A stretch of DNA of 64,000 nucleotides from Porphyromonas sp. COT-290 OH3588 (GTDB lineage Bacteria > Bacteroidota > Bacteroidia > Bacteroidales > Porphyromonadaceae), in contig NZ_JRFC01000033.1 in assembly GCF_000769075.1 (NCBI RefSeq), positions 1 to 64,000 of the forward strand, given 5' to 3'. Position numbers and translations under genes: made by a program. Below the pieces are notes generated by a model. The model saw nothing but the letters and a program-made list of their open reading frames with translations. It was not told where the DNA came from and made no database searches. This document shows positions 32,106 through 41,243 of the stretch, piece after piece. Each line of letters starts with the position of its first letter. The first letter of the stretch is position 1.

Positions 32106-33233
32106 ATGATACTCAAACAGCTACATATCATCAACTTCAAAAGTATTGCCACGGCAAGTATGAGCTTCTCGCCCAAGGTGAATTGCTTCATCGGGCTAAA
32201 TGGTATGGGGAAGACCAATATCCTCGATGCTCTGCATTACTTGGCTTTTACCAAGAGCCACCTTGGGATTACGGACACCCTTGCTGTGCGTCGTGGGCAG
32301 GAAGCAGCAGTGCTCGATGCATCTTATCGGAGTGTACAGGGAGATGATAGGCAGCTGATCCTACAGATACGCCCCGGGCAGAGAAAAATCCTCAAGCGTA
32401 ATAAGAAGGAGTACGACCGTCTGAGCGAGCACATCGGGCAGTTCCCCCTCGTCATTGTGTCCCCACAGGACTACCAAATTATCTTAGGAGGGAGTGAGGA
32501 GCGCCGCCGATTTCTAGATTTGCAACTCTCTCAGCAGGACGCTGTATATATGTCTGCCCTTAGCCAATATACCAAAGCTCTGCAACAGCGCAATAGCCTG
32601 CTCAAAGCCTCTGGTGCACACGATGCTCTGCTCGATGTGCTCGATCTACAGCTAGATCGCTTCGCAGAGCTCATCTGGGAGCGTCGGCGAGCTTTCGTAG
32701 CCGAGTTTATCCCACACTTTAGAGAGATCTATCGAGCCATTGCCGAGGAGCGGGACGAGGTTGGGCTGGAGTACCGGAGCGCTCTAGACGAAACGAGTGG
32801 CAGACTCTATGACCTGCTACGCCAGAGCCGTGAGCGAGATCGGTTGCTTGGGCACACTACGCAGGGGGTGCATCGAGATGATCTGCTCATGATGCTTGCC
32901 GACGAACTCATCAAGCGTGTAGGGAGTGAGGGGCAGAACAAAACCTTTTTGATTAGCCTCAAGCTCGCTCAGTACCGCCTACTTAGCCAGCGCAACGCCG
33001 AGCGTCCGATGCTCCTCTTGGACGATATCTTCGACAAACTAGATGCCGAGCGAGTGGGGCGGATTATTAGCCTCGTGGGTGGAGAGGATTTCGGACAGAT
33101 ATTCATCACAGACACCAATCGCAAGTACCTCGACGAGATTATTCATAACTGGGGCGAGGACTACCGCATCTTTGGGGTAGAGCATGGCGAGATTACCAAT
33201 CTCTCCGCCAACCAAACGACAGCAATACGATGA
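32106..33233 (+). CDS. recF: DNA replication/repair protein RecF
   Basis: A 375-residue SMC-like ATPase that, with RecO and RecR, loads RecA onto gapped DNA. The Walker A motif is GLNGMGKTN (about residues 31-39). The ABC-type signature is near SEGQNKTFLISLKLAQ, and Walker B is MLLLDDIFDKLD (about 299-310). The N-terminus MILKQLHIINFKSI is conserved, which fixes the start. The stop codon overlaps the next ATG (ATGA), indicating translational coupling to the DciA-like gene. Confidence 0.95.
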   Translation: MILKQLHIINFKSIATASMSFSPKVNCFIGLNGMGKTNILDALHYLAFTKSHLGITDTLAVRRGQEAAVLDASYRSVQGDDRQLILQIRPGQRKILKRNKKEYDRLSEHIGQFPLVIVSPQDYQIILGGSEERRRFLDLQLSQQDAVYMSALSQYTKALQQRNSLLKASGAHDALLDVLDLQLDRFAELIWERRRAFVAEFIPHFREIYRAIAEERDEVGLEYRSALDETSGRLYDLLRQSRERDRLLGHTTQGVHRDDLLMMLADELIKRVGSEGQNKTFLISLKLAQYRLLSQRNAERPMLLLDDIFDKLDAERVGRIISLVGGEDFGQIFITDTNRKYLDEIIHNWGEDYRIFGVEHGEITNLSANQTTAIR

Positions 33234-33520
33234 ATAGAGATCAGACACAGACTCTAGGTGAGCTCATGCGCCGAATGCTAGGCGAGGAGCCAGATATGCA
33301 TGAGAAGTTACTAGAGATAAGAGCAAAAGAAATCCTCCCAGAGATACTGGGAGGATTGATGAGTATGGTAGGTCGAGTAGACATCAGAGATGGTGTACTC
33401 TATATGCAGATTAACTCTGCTGCCGTCAAGCAGGCGCTCATGATGGAGCGCAATGCCTTCATTCGCCGCATCAACGATGCCGTTGAGGCCGAGCTGATCA
33501 GAGAGGTTCGGCTGTACTAG
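33230..33520 (+). CDS. DUF721 / DciA-like protein
   Basis: A 96-residue protein of family DUF721, which includes DciA, the ancestral loader of the replicative helicase DnaB. The pattern LGELMRRML near the N-terminus, then RAKEILPEILGG and DGVLYMQINSAAVKQALMMERNAFIRRIN, fits the family. The domain has a KH-like fold. Its coupling to recF by a 4-base overlap fits a replication role. The tryptophan usual in the family (RAxxxWxxI) is absent here. Confidence 0.78.
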   Translation: MNRDQTQTLGELMRRMLGEEPDMHEKLLEIRAKEILPEILGGLMSMVGRVDIRDGVLYMQINSAAVKQALMMERNAFIRRINDAVEAELIREVRLY

Positions 33521-33526
33521 ACTTAG

Positions 33527-35176
33527 CTACATCGCCTTGTCTAGGTGTCGCCCTTCTGTGCGGTAGAGCTCAAATGGTGCACGATATGGGATCCCTGAGC
33601 GAAGCAAGTCGTCTAGCACTGTGGGTAGAGCCTTGGCGAAGCGAGTCCACTGCCTACGAGGCAGCTCTGTCCACCCAACCTCGGCTAGAGCTAATGCTCT
33701 CGGGTAAGTCATGTAGTAGGCACGGTCAATATCCTTGATGGCTTCGCCCCAAAGCGTCCCCATAACCCCAGAGATATGTGCGTTGGCCTCGGCAGTCACC
33801 CCAGAGGTCAAGTCCCAAGTATAGGCCTGCTTGAGTGTCGTAATGGGCATGCCCCAGTTGTTGTGCTCGGGTAGGTCGCCTGCGTACTGAGGATAGTCGA
33901 AGTAGGCAGACTCACCCGGGGCTAGAATAAGCTCGTGTCCGCTCTGCTGCGTCAGCTCGATACATTTGGGCGTTAGGTCCATGCGCCAAGAAACGAGGGC
34001 GACATCGGAGGGATAGTCGAATAGGAAGCGACTGGCTGGCATGCGTATCTCGTCTAGCTCGCACCACAGCATCGGGCGGAAGCCGTGCTTGCGGGCTGAG
34101 GCTAGCACACGCTCAAAGAAGTACCCCATTAGCTGCTCGGCGGACCGATAGCCAAGTTGCTGCATCAGCTGTCGATGCTCTGCACTAGTGGCCCAGTTGC
34201 GTTTGATTGCCGACTCGTCGCCACCTAGGTGTAGCCTGCTACCTTTGCGGAAGATACGAGCAAGGCTGGAGAATACATCATCTAGTACCTCATACACACG
34301 GGGAGTTGTGGCCGATAGCATGACGTTGTCCGTGCGTCCAAGTACGAATGTAGAGTCTGGGTGCATATCCCCTCGTAGCTCTGGGTATGCCGTCAGTAGG
34401 GCTGCTGTATGGCCGGGTACGTCGATCTCTGGGATAATCTCTATGCCACGTTGTTCGGCGTATGTGATCAGCTCTCGCAGATCTTCGGCGCTGTAGTAGC
34501 CATTCTCCTCAACTCGTTTGCTATTCGAGCGCTTGGCTCCTACCTCGGTTAGTCGGGGATACTTATCTACTGCCAGTCGCCAGCCTTGGTCATCGGTTAG
34601 ATGCAGCTGTAGTGTGTTGAATTTGTAGTACGACATTCGCTCTATATACTGCTTTACCGCGTCCACGGGGAGGAAGTGCCTTGCTGGATCCAGCATCAGC
34701 GCACGCACCCGATACCTAGGTGCGTCCTCTATTTGTATATAAGGTAGTTTGATGCCATGGCTGTGCTGCTGGGCAGAGAGGAGGATCTGGCGTAGGGTCA
34801 TCAGACCATAATAGACACCTTGTGGAGCCCCGCCCTCAATGAGGATTCCACTTTGGTTGATCGTCAGCTTATACGCCTCTGTCGATGTTTGCCAGCTGGT
34901 TGTAAGTTTTAGCCTAATATCCGTACGACCTCCCTCAGATAGCTCTAGGCGACAGAGATCAGAGAGCATTGTTTGTAGTGTATTTTTGGCGAACTGGAGT
35001 TTTGTCCCTTGGGCTTCTACCCCTACACGCTTGGGTAGAGTGAGGTATCCCTGCGTAGTTCTTAGACTATTGGGATAGGGAATGAGTGCCGGCTTGGCGC
35101 TCAGTTGCCCTGACCAGAGTAGCCAAAATGTAAGGGCTATGACTACGTATCCTTTTAGATTTAGTGCCTTGGCCAT
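33527..35176 (-). CDS. Beta-N-acetylhexosaminidase, GH20
   Basis: A 549-residue secreted or lipid-exposed glycosidase that removes terminal GlcNAc/GalNAc from glycans. It has a signal peptide (hydrophobic residues about 10-24, cleavage near SAKP) and an N-terminal alpha/beta GH20b domain. The TIM barrel begins at VRALMLDPARHFLP (about 153). The catalytic Asp-Glu pair is in HLGGDES (about 316-322), using substrate-assisted catalysis. It probably acts in the periplasm on host glycoprotein glycans. With nagA elsewhere in the window it could feed amino-sugar catabolism. Confidence 0.92.
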   Translation of the reverse strand: MAKALNLKGYVVIALTFWLLWSGQLSAKPALIPYPNSLRTTQGYLTLPKRVGVEAQGTKLQFAKNTLQTMLSDLCRLELSEGGRTDIRLKLTTSWQTSTEAYKLTINQSGILIEGGAPQGVYYGLMTLRQILLSAQQHSHGIKLPYIQIEDAPRYRVRALMLDPARHFLPVDAVKQYIERMSYYKFNTLQLHLTDDQGWRLAVDKYPRLTEVGAKRSNSKRVEENGYYSAEDLRELITYAEQRGIEIIPEIDVPGHTAALLTAYPELRGDMHPDSTFVLGRTDNVMLSATTPRVYEVLDDVFSSLARIFRKGSRLHLGGDESAIKRNWATSAEHRQLMQQLGYRSAEQLMGYFFERVLASARKHGFRPMLWCELDEIRMPASRFLFDYPSDVALVSWRMDLTPKCIELTQQSGHELILAPGESAYFDYPQYAGDLPEHNNWGMPITTLKQAYTWDLTSGVTAEANAHISGVMGTLWGEAIKDIDRAYYMTYPRALALAEVGWTELPRRQWTRFAKALPTVLDDLLRSGIPYRAPFELYRTEGRHLDKAM

Positions 35177-35200
35177 TTGGGTGTTTAGGTTTTAGGGGTG

Positions 35201-35641
35201 TTAGTCTTCGCTTTCTGTATGTTCCATGGAGAGCATATCGGTGTATTCCTCCCAATCTGAATCTTCCTCGCAGTGTATCTCTAGGGGCAGTTTTTCGTAT
35301 TCGGCAAGACATTCGTTGAGCCTCTGGCCAAATGTGGGGAGATGTCTCGTATAGAATACCCAGTACTTCACACCTCCGCCAGTGTAGTTGCCTGTGAGAA
35401 TAGCTAGCTTGTCCCGCTCCATGATGCGGCGTAGCTTGGGCTCGATTTCAGCGATCAGTGCGGCGTCGTGCTCGTTGGGCATTCCCTCTGCATCGGCTTG
35501 GTAGGGCCAAGCGATCTCTGCCCTTATCTTGAGCGAGCCAGTGGCTCTAAATTGCTGGAGGTCTTTGCGCCCAGTGACGAAGACAAGTTGCCCCTGCTCC
35601 GACTCACTTAGAGCGGTAAACCAGTTGTCGGTTAATTTCAT
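35201..35641 (-). CDS. DUF695 protein
   Basis: A 146-residue cytoplasmic protein of the DUF695 family. The segment AILTGNYTGGGVKYWVFYTRHLP (given here in part as its key feature: TG, GG, W, FYT) and the GKxLQQFR-like N-terminus fit. Function is unknown. It lies 24 bases upstream of the GH20 gene on the same strand and 39 bases after pdxH, so the three may form one transcript. Confidence 0.65.
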   Translation of the reverse strand: MKLTDNWFTALSESEQGQLVFVTGRKDLQQFRATGSLKIRAEIAWPYQADAEGMPNEHDAALIAEIEPKLRRIMERDKLAILTGNYTGGGVKYWVFYTRHLPTFGQRLNECLAEYEKLPLEIHCEEDSDWEEYTDMLSMEHTESED

Positions 35642-35680
35642 TCTATTTGTCTATTGAGGTTGATTAATTTAGGGAGGAGG

Positions 35681-36328
35681 CTACGGCGCTACACGCTCTA
35701 TACTCCACGAGTCATCAGCTTGCCGAGTGTAGACAAAGCGATCGTGCAGACGGCTATCTCGCCCCTGCCAAAACTCGATACGTTCGGGCGTGATTGCCCA
35801 GCCGCCCCAATGGTCGGGGCGAGGGATATGGCGGCCCACATAGCGCAGACTCTCGGCGGCGAATAGGGCCATGATATACTCTCTAGAGGGAATAGGTTGG
35901 CTCTGTGGTGAGATGCGTGCGCCTATTCGGCTTTTGTAGGGGCGCATATCGAAGTAGGCGTCACTCTCGGCCTCGGATAGTCGCTCTACTCGTCCCTCTA
36001 CGTGGATTTGCCGCTCTAGTTCGTGCCAGAGAAATGTGGCAGCCACCTGTGGGTTTTGCTCTATTTGCCGGCCTTTTCGGCTTTTATAATTGCTGTAAAA
36101 GATAAGCTTCCCATCCAAAACTTCCTTGACCAATACCGTACGTATGCTCGGGCGTGCCTCCATGGTTGCCGTACCAATAATCATAGCTGTTGGCTCATTT
36201 ACCTTGAGCTCAATGGCTTCTTGTAGCCACTGATTGAGTAAGTCAATTGGCGAGGTGGGCAGATCTTTCCGCCCAAGCTGGCGACTGCTGTATTCGCGCC
36301 GGATATTTTCTAAATGGAGATCTCCCAT
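35681..36328 (-). CDS. pdxH: Pyridoxamine 5'-phosphate oxidase
   Basis: A 215-residue FMN enzyme that oxidises PNP or PMP to pyridoxal 5'-phosphate. Family motifs are RTVLVKEVLDGKLIFYSNYKSRK (FMN binding), VEGRVERLS, and the C-terminal WGGWAITPERIEFWQGRDSRLHDR (PLP/FMN contact). I choose the ATG at 36328 over 36364, because a TAccTTTG box at 36362-36369 (reverse strand) would start transcription near 36355, after the upstream ATG; the conserved protein also begins MGDLHLENIRREY. Confidence 0.93.
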   Translation of the reverse strand: MGDLHLENIRREYSSRQLGRKDLPTSPIDLLNQWLQEAIELKVNEPTAMIIGTATMEARPSIRTVLVKEVLDGKLIFYSNYKSRKGRQIEQNPQVAATFLWHELERQIHVEGRVERLSEAESDAYFDMRPYKSRIGARISPQSQPIPSREYIMALFAAESLRYVGRHIPRPDHWGGWAITPERIEFWQGRDSRLHDRFVYTRQADDSWSIERVAP

Positions 36329-36361
36329 GAATGTGCTTATTTGTGATGATTTGTTGCGAAA

Positions 36362-36369
36362 CAAAGGTA
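36362..36369 (-). promoter_or_regulatory. -7 box for pdxH
   Basis: The reverse strand reads TACCTTTG, the Bacteroidetes -7 element. Its position excludes the ATG at 36364 and supports the start at 36328. Confidence 0.5.
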
Positions 36370-36572
36370 AGAAAAGTAGCTGTCGGTTGGTATCCTCATG
36401 TATTTTCTGTTGTTAATTTGTAAAAATTAGAAGAAAATCCCTTATAAATGATGTACAATATTATTTATTTTTATCTGTTGATTTTGTGTTTCAATGTGCT
36501 ATATATCTGAATATTATGTTCGTTGTACAGTATTTCATAAAATGATGGGTTTGCTAAGTGTAGCCTAAGGGT

Positions 36573-36588
36573 TGTAACATTTGTTACA
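36573..36588. promoter_or_regulatory. 16-bp palindromic operator candidate
   Basis: TGTAACA-TT-TGTTACA is a perfect inverted repeat of 7+2+7. Its TGTAA-N6-TTACA layout resembles CRP/FNR-family sites. It lies about 20 bases upstream of a possible -7 box TACTTTCG (36611-36618) that reads toward the small-peptide and lipoprotein genes. Between 36620 and 36895 is a leader of about 280 bases in which I recognise no known RNA. Confidence 0.5.
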
Positions 36589-36895
36589 CGTTGTAGATTA
36601 TCTTGTGTTGTACTTTCGTTCCAGATTTTTGCACTTATTTAAGTAACCTTACTACTAACTCAGTGCAGATCCGTAGGGAGAGCTGGAGCATAGATATTGG
36701 TTTTGTGAAGGCTATGGAGGTGGAAACTATCATATCTGTAGAGTGAAAGCCAAAAAGCGAATGTAAGCGACCAGCTTTTTCATTGTGCTAGGGAGTTGAT
36801 AGGGAGGATGGCTATTGGCTGCTCCTAGGGAGTGTGATGAAGATCGGTGCAACACTTATTATTAGTAACATAGATATAAATTTAAGGAAAAAAGT

Positions 36896-37069
36896 ATGTG
36901 TCGCCTAAGCATGTCTTTTTCTGGGGAAAAGGAGTTCTACAGAAGCCCAGTCGTAGATGAGATTGCATTGTCCAAATGTGGAATAAATCTATTGGAGAGC
37001 CTTTCGATAGAGGGGTGCGTCAAGGGATGGGAAGACGGAGAGGATATCATGGTAACCGATGACTATTAA
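36896..37069 (+). CDS. Small acidic peptide, 57 residues
   Basis: A short gene too small for routine calling. It has an ATG after the A-rich TTAAGGAAAAAAGT, a typical Bacteroidetes initiation context, and a clean stop at 37067. The peptide has a FYRSPVVDEIAL segment, a middle ILL/S-rich strand, then GCVKGWEDGEDIMVTDDY. This resembles small Bacteroidales peptides of the form YxxPxxExIxL...SxxVxGxxxxWxxG that often precede secreted or fimbrial lipoprotein genes. There is no signal peptide. It lies 87 bases before the large lipoprotein gene. Function unknown. Confidence 0.55.
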   Translation: MCRLSMSFSGEKEFYRSPVVDEIALSKCGINLLESLSIEGCVKGWEDGEDIMVTDDY

Positions 37070-37156
37070 GTTACCAAAACTACTATTCACATTTTGCTCT
37101 AGTGTGTATCGCCATAAAGCTATGTCGCTGATACGCCTTTAACGGAAAAATCAAAG

Positions 37157-39694
37157 ATGAAACAGAAATTTAACTCGATATTCGTTTGTCTGGTAGTCGC
37201 ATCTACACTGTCGCTCGCTGGCTGCAAAAAAGATGATATTATACCGAAGGAGGATGTAAACTCTACGCAGAGTGAGCAGAAACTGGAGGGGCAGTGGGAG
37301 CAGGAGATTGAGATTGCTCTTGAGGGAGATGCCAACCTTGATGTGGAGCTTACCGCTCCCAAAACATCAGATAAGGAGGAGGCTCGCTATCTGTCTACTA
37401 TCACCAAGTCCACTAAGAAGCCTATCAACTTCAAGTTCTCACAAGCCGAGATCAACAACCCTAAGAATCTGCGCATATTCATAGTACAAGGTGTGCAGCA
37501 GAAGTTCGTTTGCTTGACAATGCTGGACGTAAAGCCCACGATTAAGGAAACGAAGGATCCCAAATGTCCCTACAAGATTTACTACTCTGGTAAGGTTAAG
37601 CTTGTGGGGCATAAGCAATCTTTTAAGAGCAGTGACTGGTACGTCAGTGCTGTTTATGGCGATACAAGCTATCCAAACTGGAATGACTCTAGCACAACCT
37701 ATGTGGTCGATGAGAATCAACCTAAGGAGATTGATTTCAACCTTCCCCTTGTGGCTCCTTGGACGAAGTTAGAAACTCGAATAGCAGGCCATGATCCGCT
37801 GTTTGGCCGACAGAAGAATCTGTCCTTTACCCCAGACGGTGTGCTACTTCGTGTTGATATTCTCAGCGATCTTATCGAGAATGTACCTATCAAGGAAGTC
37901 CGTCTAGAGGGAACACAGTTTATGGGTTTGTCCACGCCTCCCAGATACGAGAAGCCCGATGGGACGCTCACGCTCGAAGATCTTATAGACGGTGCTAAGC
38001 CTAGAATTACGGAAACTCCTATTAGTGACTCCATCGTTTGTGCACCTATCAACGGAGGTAAGCTGGCTATGCTCCCCGGAGGTGCTCGTCGTAGTGTCTA
38101 TAAGTGGACTTATCCTCGCAAGGATCACAATCAGGCAGGTAAAGCAACTCGTGTCTATGTGCCGATTGAGATTATGCCGGGTATTGGTCAGCGCCTCATA
38201 AGTATAGATGAGAGTACTGGCAAGATGAAGACTCAAGCAGTCGATAGCTATGATACTTATTCGGAGATTCCCGCAGATCAGACAGAGCTGCCTAACGAAA
38301 CGAATAAGAACTATCGCAATAACAATGACCCGCTCTACGGGTACCGTAAGCAGCTTCTCCCCATTGCCCATAAGTATGATATGGGTAAGACCTACGTGAT
38401 ACCTGCGACAGTAACCTCCGACCTCATGATATCGGAGTACTATACGCACCCAGCAGATGATCCTAGTCTGCTCTATGGGCAGGGAGGAGAGAAAGGCTTT
38501 AGCGTTGTTGAGATCTATAACCCTACCCGTAGTGACATTGACCTCTCCAATTATGGTCTTATTCGTTTGGCGCACCCTAAGGGTAGCACTACCGATGGGG
38601 CTTACGAAATGATTAGCGCTCGTGTGTTCCCCAAAATTCAGCAGGGGGGGCTCAAGGTTTGGCAGGAGCCTAGTAATCACGACCCCGTAGACGAGCTCTT
38701 CAGTGCTAAGTCTGGCTCGGGTGAGAGCTTCTCTGCCTTTGGTATCCACAACCAAAGCATTGCACCTGTCAAGTGGCATCAAAATACTATTGCCACGAGA
38801 GGTGGTCGCCTCGGTTATGCTCTAGTTCAGCCTCTTGATGGCTGGGGTATCATTAGAGATCCCAATGATGGTAGCATTAAGGGTACCGATGGTTTTTCTC
38901 CTAAATGGCGTCCCTCAAAAATGATGCTACTAACCTACATTCATCGAGACCCCAATGTTGCAGATCCTAGGAAAGCACTTTCGGTAAAGAAGCTAGACGT
39001 TAATACGGTAGGTAGGGACTACGTACAGGAAGGATACTCTACCTTGCGCAGAGGCTTGGCCAGCTGTGTCCCAAATAGTAGACGAGTATCGGACGGTGGC
39101 CCCAATATGCTCGGCCCCGATCAGACCGCTATTATCCTCTCTAGTGGATATACAGATAGCAGGCTGCCCATGAATCGGACAGAGCTAAGTCAAGATACAT
39201 GGAAGCATGGAGCTCCCTATGTTTTCTCTAGAGTTCAGACGGCTGCGAGCCAAGGATACTGCAAGTACGTTATTGCCCTAAATAATGCGAAGGTCAAGGA
39301 GCCATCGGCTAGATATACTTACGACCCTGATGGTGCGACGAATGACTATCATGATTTGGACGTTCCTATCTTGGTGCGCTTGCCTAGGAATCCAGTTGTC
39401 AATAATATGAATGTGATTGTGGATGGCCCTTGGTCTGCGTGGCAGGCCTACAAGATCCATAAGCGATATGGCATGGATCAGTCTATTCGTCAGAATGTAA
39501 AGGGAGTTAAACACGAGCGTAAGCATGTGCTTAAGCTAAGTCCTCCTTTGGTCTTCAACCAGTCGTACCTGACCAATCCTCAGTACCTCAATCGTTCGCA
39601 CTACATTAATCATGCCACGTTGGGGGTAGCGGAGCAACGTCAGTACACCCAGAAGTATGATGCCAATAACTATAAGAAGAGCTGGAGCAAGTAG
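37157..39694 (+). CDS. Large lipoprotein with lamin-tail-like domain
   Basis: An 845-residue predicted lipoprotein. The signal peptide ends in the lipobox SLAGC with Cys23, followed by KKDD, a common surface-export-type context in Bacteroidetes. Residues about 30-400 are beta-rich and unassigned. From about 416 the segment MISEYYTHP...VVEIYNPTRSDIDLSNYGLIRL matches the lamin-tail-like (LTD) fold found in secreted proteins. The C-terminal ~200 residues contain many Tyr, Asn and basic residues. It is probably displayed at the cell surface, but ligand or activity cannot be assigned. It may share a transcript with the small peptide. Confidence 0.75.
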   Translation: MKQKFNSIFVCLVVASTLSLAGCKKDDIIPKEDVNSTQSEQKLEGQWEQEIEIALEGDANLDVELTAPKTSDKEEARYLSTITKSTKKPINFKFSQAEINNPKNLRIFIVQGVQQKFVCLTMLDVKPTIKETKDPKCPYKIYYSGKVKLVGHKQSFKSSDWYVSAVYGDTSYPNWNDSSTTYVVDENQPKEIDFNLPLVAPWTKLETRIAGHDPLFGRQKNLSFTPDGVLLRVDILSDLIENVPIKEVRLEGTQFMGLSTPPRYEKPDGTLTLEDLIDGAKPRITETPISDSIVCAPINGGKLAMLPGGARRSVYKWTYPRKDHNQAGKATRVYVPIEIMPGIGQRLISIDESTGKMKTQAVDSYDTYSEIPADQTELPNETNKNYRNNNDPLYGYRKQLLPIAHKYDMGKTYVIPATVTSDLMISEYYTHPADDPSLLYGQGGEKGFSVVEIYNPTRSDIDLSNYGLIRLAHPKGSTTDGAYEMISARVFPKIQQGGLKVWQEPSNHDPVDELFSAKSGSGESFSAFGIHNQSIAPVKWHQNTIATRGGRLGYALVQPLDGWGIIRDPNDGSIKGTDGFSPKWRPSKMMLLTYIHRDPNVADPRKALSVKKLDVNTVGRDYVQEGYSTLRRGLASCVPNSRRVSDGGPNMLGPDQTAIILSSGYTDSRLPMNRTELSQDTWKHGAPYVFSRVQTAASQGYCKYVIALNNAKVKEPSARYTYDPDGATNDYHDLDVPILVRLPRNPVVNNMNVIVDGPWSAWQAYKIHKRYGMDQSIRQNVKGVKHERKHVLKLSPPLVFNQSYLTNPQYLNRSHYINHATLGVAEQRQYTQKYDANNYKKSWSK

Positions 39695-39717
39695 TCTAGC
39701 TTAATCATTGATAAACC

Positions 39718-39760
39718 ATAGGGGTGTGGCCAGTTTATTTTGGTCGTACCCCTATGATTT
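39718..39760 (+). terminator. Terminator of the lipoprotein gene
   Basis: ATAGGGGT (39718-39725) pairs with ACCCCTAT (39748-39755), followed by GATTTT. Confidence 0.65.
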
Positions 39761-39821
39761 TGGCACAGCGGCAGTGTGCAGCTGGCGCAGGTATCCAGTC
39801 ATGCTGTGGGGCCAGATATAC

Positions 39822-39869
39822 GAAAATCCCCTCCTCTGCCTCGTGAAATTGAGAGGTGGAGGAGGGGAT
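39822..39869 (-). terminator. Terminator of der
   Basis: ATCCCCTCCTC (39826-39836) pairs with GAGGAGGGGAT (39859-39869). On the reverse strand the stem is followed by TTTTCG. It lies 29 bases after the der stop. Confidence 0.75.
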
Positions 39870-39897
39870 TGGTTCGTTCTGTCGTGAGACGAGGCCG

Positions 39898-41208
39898 TTA
39901 CTTCTCTCGAATGAAGATGTTGATAGGTGTGCCGCTGAAGTTCCAGTTCTCACGAATGCGGTTCTCAAGGAAGCGGCGATAAGGCTCCTTGACCCATTGA
40001 GGCAAGTTGCAGAAGAAAGCAAAGCTAGGCACTGCCGTAGGGAGCTGCATCACATACTTAATCTTGATGTATTTGCCCTTGGTGGCGGGAGGAGGTGTCG
40101 CCTCGATGATGGGGAGCATTACCTCGTTGAGCTTGCTCGTAGGGATACGTGTACTTCGACGCTGATAAACCTCCTGTACTGTCTCGAGTACCTTGAAGAT
40201 GCGCTGCTTGGTCAGAGCCGAGATGAAAATAATTGGGAAGTCTGTGAAGGGAGCCAAGCGAGAGCGAATAGCGTCCTCGAAGGTCTTGATGACTTTCTGG
40301 CTCTTGTCCTCGACCAGATCCCATTTATTGACGCAAACTACCAAGCCCTTGCTATTCTTCTGTATGAGGGAGAAGATATTGAGGTCTTGGCTCTCTATGC
40401 CTCGAGTGGCATCGAGCATCAAGATACATACGTCGCTATTCTCAATGGCTCGTATCGAGCGAATGACCGAGTAGTACTCGAGATCTTCGTTTACCTTACC
40501 ACGTTTGCGGATACCTGCGGTATCGACGAGGTAGAAGTTCATGCCGAACTTGTCGTAGTGCGTATAGATCGAGTCACGTGTCGTGCCAGCTCGGTCGGTA
40601 ACGATGTTGCGTTCCTCTCCGATAAAGGCGTTCACGAGCGAGCTTTTGCCTGCATTGGGTCTGCCGACGATGGCAATACGTGGGCAATCGAACTCTTCTT
40701 CTGCCTCTGTATCCTCGGGCAGTGCCTTGACGATCTCGTCGAGCAGGTCGCCCGTGCCACTACCGTTGATGGCAGAGATGCAAATTGGGTCGCCTAGACC
40801 GAAGCTATAGAACTCGGCTGCAGCGTAGTGTTGGTCGAAGTTGTCGGCCTTATTCGCTACAAGCAGCACTGGCTTCTTGGTGCGGCGGAGTTTAGAGGCG
40901 ACCTCATCGTCGAGGTCAGTCGTGCCATTCTCCACGTCCACGACGAAGAGAATCACGTCTGCCTCCTGCATGGCTACCTCCACTTGCTTATTGATTTCCT
41001 CCTCGAAGACGTCCTCACTACCAACGACCCAGCCGCCAGTATCGACGATAGAGAACTCCTTGTCGAGCCACAGTACACGACCATACTGCCGATCTCTTGT
41101 CGTGCCAGCCTCCTCGTTTACGATGGCTTGGCGGGACTGCGTTAGACGATTGAAAAGGGTAGACTTGCCCACGTTGGGGCGTCCGACTATTGCGACTAAA
41201 TTACTCAT
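39898..41208 (-). CDS. der: Ribosome biogenesis GTPase Der (EngA)
   Basis: A 436-residue GTPase needed for 50S assembly. It has the two tandem G-domains that define the family: GRPNVGKST (about residues 8-16) with DTGGW and NKAD, and GRPNAGKSS (about 179-187) with DTAGI and NKWD. A C-terminal KH-like domain ends [16 protein letters not shown]. It lies 35 bases downstream of era, so the two ribosome-assembly GTPases are probably co-transcribed. Confidence 0.97.
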   Translation of the reverse strand: MSNLVAIVGRPNVGKSTLFNRLTQSRQAIVNEEAGTTRDRQYGRVLWLDKEFSIVDTGGWVVGSEDVFEEEINKQVEVAMQEADVILFVVDVENGTTDLDDEVASKLRRTKKPVLLVANKADNFDQHYAAAEFYSFGLGDPICISAINGSGTGDLLDEIVKALPEDTEAEEEFDCPRIAIVGRPNAGKSSLVNAFIGEERNIVTDRAGTTRDSIYTHYDKFGMNFYLVDTAGIRKRGKVNEDLEYYSVIRSIRAIENSDVCILMLDATRGIESQDLNIFSLIQKNSKGLVVCVNKWDLVEDKSQKVIKTFEDAIRSRLAPFTDFPIIFISALTKQRIFKVLETVQEVYQRRSTRIPTSKLNEVMLPIIEATPPPATKGKYIKIKYVMQLPTAVPSFAFFCNLPQWVKEPYRRFLENRIRENWNFSGTPINIFIREK

Positions 41209-41243
41209 ATTCGTTGCTTATAAAAATGTTATATCCTCTCGGA

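Noticed and set aside
37904-38782. 292-codon reverse frame inside the lipoprotein gene
   Set aside because: The forward frame has a signal peptide, lipobox and recognisable domain, and the reverse frame has none.
39856-40797. 313-codon forward frame opposite der
   Set aside because: It is antisense to the clearly functional der gene and arises from its codon pattern.
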